A stretch of DNA of 14,004 nucleotides from Clostridia bacterium. GTDB lineage: Bacteria > Bacillota > Clostridia > Christensenellales > Aristaeellaceae. Numbering within the stretch: the stretch's first letter is position 1; each line of letters opens with the position of its first letter. Shown here piece by piece: positions 12,752-14,004 of this stretch. The stretch lies in assembly GCA_030526935.1 (NCBI GenBank), contig JAUNBY010000041.1:1-14004 (forward strand), given 5' to 3'. The translations under genes and the position numbers were made by a program. The notes below the pieces were generated by a model, which saw only the letters and a list, made by a program, of their open reading frames with translations, had not been told where the DNA came from and did no database searches.

Positions 12752-13525
12752 ATGCAGCCGTTTTTATTCATATCCGGCGACGTGCCGGGGCTTATATACG
12801 TAAACGGGAGATTGGCGGGAAAGTCGGACGCGGAGCCAGTCTGCGTACCGGTATCGCCGACGGGCGCGGTATATATCGAATACAGGCCGATGTCGGAGGG
12901 GTATATTCCTCTCGCGAGAGCCATCGCCCTGTCAAGGGGAACGATAGTCCCCGGGTCGGTGCCCGGCGGGCGGGGATTGTCCGTCGTCGCGTGGCCGGGA
13001 GCCATAGCGGAGGTATTCGCGCAGGTTCAACCGCTTACGGGCTATGAAAGCGAAGCGCCGCTGACCGAAATCTACATCGACGAAACGACGAGGCAGACCA
13101 TTACCCCGTTAGGCGATGTGGTCGGGCACGCGATTGTAACGACGAAACGTCTCGCCCAAGGGGAATGGACGGTCTTATCCAGCGAGATTATGTGGGCGAC
13201 CGACGGCCCCAAATGGCCTCAAACCCCCGAGGATACGGCGATCGCCGCGGCACAGGCGGCCATACTCAACCTCAGGGGCGAGGCGCGGGGATATATCGCG
13301 CCCGGCCGCGCCGACGTGGAAAGGCGATTGACGGAGCTTGGCGGCACTTACGACGGCTGCGCGAAGGCGACGTATGGCGCGTCCGCAGACGTCGTAGCCC
13401 TCGTGAAGATCGAACGCGAAAACCTCGCCGGCGTAACGTTCGCCCGCTATTTCTGCTCAAAAATGGGCGGCGGGCAGGGCGAATGGCGCCTTGAACGCTT
13501 TGATATCGTCAGCGGGACGCCGTAA
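12752..13525 (+). CDS. Hypothetical protein with a PEGA-like N-terminal segment
   Basis: I do not recognise this 257-aa protein. ATG 12752 is preferred because GGGGAGG (12739-12745) is 6 nt upstream; the longer reading from 12671 would run through the palindromic hairpin and lacks a ribosome site. Residues 1-63 resemble a PEGA-type beta repeat: IYVNGRLAGKS, a central PTGAVYIEYRP strand, GYIPLARAIALSRG. The rest has mixed strand pattern, with an Ala-rich helix (162-175, TAIAAAQAAILNLRG) and a possible second alpha/beta unit to the end. There is no signal peptide or membrane segment, so a cytoplasmic location is inferred. It may be a peripheral protein of surface or envelope processes, but nothing in the sequence proves a function. 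It follows the PII-like operon on the same strand and could be co-transcribed. Confidence 0.7.
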   Translation: MQPFLFISGDVPGLIYVNGRLAGKSDAEPVCVPVSPTGAVYIEYRPMSEGYIPLARAIALSRGTIVPGSVPGGRGLSVVAWPGAIAEVFAQVQPLTGYESEAPLTEIYIDETTRQTITPLGDVVGHAIVTTKRLAQGEWTVLSSEIMWATDGPKWPQTPEDTAIAAAQAAILNLRGEARGYIAPGRADVERRLTELGGTYDGCAKATYGASADVVALVKIERENLAGVTFARYFCSKMGGGQGEWRLERFDIVSGTP

Positions 13526-13535
13526 GTCGCCATGG

Positions 13536-13560
13536 CGGTCGCGTAAACGCGCACCGTTTT
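13536..13560 (+). terminator. Intrinsic terminator of the last gene
   Basis: CGGTCGCG (13536-13543) pairs with CGCGCACCG (13548-13556), with one bulged C at 13552 and a TAAA loop. The stem is followed directly by TTTT (13557-13560). It starts 10 nt after the stop codon of the gene at 12752 and is the most conventional rho-independent terminator in the window. Confidence 0.6.
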
Positions 13561-13631
13561 AAATGCCGCCGCCATTAAGCGCAAACCATGCTTATGTTGC
13601 GCGTATTCGCGGGTCACACGACAACGAACCC

Positions 13632-13777
13632 GTAGGGGCGCGCATCGCGCGCCCGCCAGCCTGTAATCAGCGGGCTTGCGGCTGACCGTCGGCCTGACCG
13701 TTCCCCATGTGCCGCCCACTGTCGGCCTCAAGCCGCGCGATAGGCATACGCTCGGGCGCGCAATGCGACGCCCCTAC
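13632..13777. repeat. MITE-like element, copy 1
   Basis: The 146-bp unit starts GTAGGGGCG and ends CGCCCCTAC. Its ends are inverted copies for about 25 bp (GTAGGGGCGCGCATCGCGCG against the complement of the right end, with a one-base insertion). The interior has no coding potential worth naming. It is about 85-90 percent like copy 2 by eye. The flanks (GCAAACC-TGCTT-TGTTGCGCG and ACAACGAACCC) are shared too. Start and end are set at the GTAG...CTAC termini. Confidence 0.75.
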
Positions 13778-13837
13778 GCAAACCTTGCTTGTGTTGCGCG
13801 GGTTGCGCGTATTCGCGGGTTGCGCGACAACGAACCC

Positions 13838-13982
13838 GTAGGGGCGCGCATTGCGCGCCCGCCAGCCCGTAATCAGCGGGTTTGCGGCCGACCGTTGGTT
13901 TGCCGTTCCCAATGCGCCGCCCGCTGTCGGCCGCAAGCCGCGCGGTAGGCATACGGGCGGGCGCGCAATGCGACGCCCCTAC
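13838..13982. repeat. MITE-like element, copy 2
   Basis: The 145-bp unit has the same GTAGGGGCG...CGCCCCTAC ends. Its terminal inverted repeats match for about 26 bp with a single inserted T on one side, a better match than in copy 1. The left arm holds a perfect 8-bp hairpin (GGGCGCGC, loop ATT, GCGCGCCC). It begins exactly 206 bp after copy 1, so copies and flanks together form a tandem repeat. Confidence 0.75.
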
Positions 13983-14004
13983 GCAAACCTTGCTTGTGTT
14001 TCGC

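Larger units (their letters stand above)
13561..14004. other. Non-coding repeat region at the end of the window
   Basis: No real gene is visible here. The stretch is filled by two tandem copies of a unit of about 206 bp made of the inverted-repeat element plus a spacer rich in TTGCGCG and CGCGGGT motifs. The spacer before copy 2 has an extra TTGCGCGGG run compared with that before copy 1. A third flank (GCAAACCTTGCTTGTGTT) begins at 13983 and runs off the window, so the array may continue. Open frames in this region arise from the GC-rich repeat on both strands and resemble no protein. Confidence 0.7.

Noticed and set aside
13676..13952. Arg-rich open frames on both strands in the repeat region
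   Set aside because: They run across the inverted-repeat elements, overlap each other on both strands, and have the skewed composition expected of GC-rich repeats.
13632..13982. CRISPR array
   Set aside because: Only two units exist, each about 145 bp with internal inverted ends; the spacing and unit size do not fit CRISPR repeats and no cas gene is present.

Overview
The window looks like a chromosomal segment of an uncultured, moderately GC-rich Bacillota (Clostridia-like) bacterium. The grounds are strong Shine-Dalgarno sequences, sigma-A type promoters, frequent ATA and AGG codons, non-ATG starts with good ribosome sites, and the gene families present. The lineage is inference. All genes supported here lie on the + strand.

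Region 1 (1-5862) is a five-gene dipeptide/oligopeptide-type (Dpp/Opp/Nik family) ABC importer operon. It runs from a strong extended -10 promoter and structured leader to a substrate-binding protein (SBP), two permeases and two ATPases. A GC-rich hairpin separates the SBP from the permeases. The most unusual feature of the window is the SBP: its two halves are in swapped order. The segment that normally forms the C-terminal half follows the signal peptide directly, and the normal N-terminal half comes last, so the gene reads as a circular permutation of a family 5 SBP. It also lacks a lipobox cysteine.

Region 2 (5863-8971) is a monocistron with its own promoter. It encodes a secreted M16C (presequence-protease-like) zinc peptidase with an intact HxxEH site. 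Next to a peptide-type importer it suggests extracellular peptide breakdown coupled to uptake.

Region 3 (8972-10287) holds a perfect 13-bp hairpin, a promoter and a membrane diguanylate cyclase whose inhibitory RxxD site is degenerate.

Region 4 (10288-12639) is a two-gene operon from its own promoter. A duplicated DUF1538 membrane protein apparently starts at a CTG codon. It is followed by a soluble protein made of two fused PII-like domains. This looks like an uncharacterised transporter with its PII-type regulator.

Region 5 (12640-14004) contains a 14-bp perfect palindromic hairpin, an unrecognised 257-aa protein whose start is preceded by a possible ribosome-site-masking hairpin, a likely terminator, and two tandem copies (206-bp spacing) of a MITE-like element of about 145 bp with terminal inverted repeats of about 26 bp.
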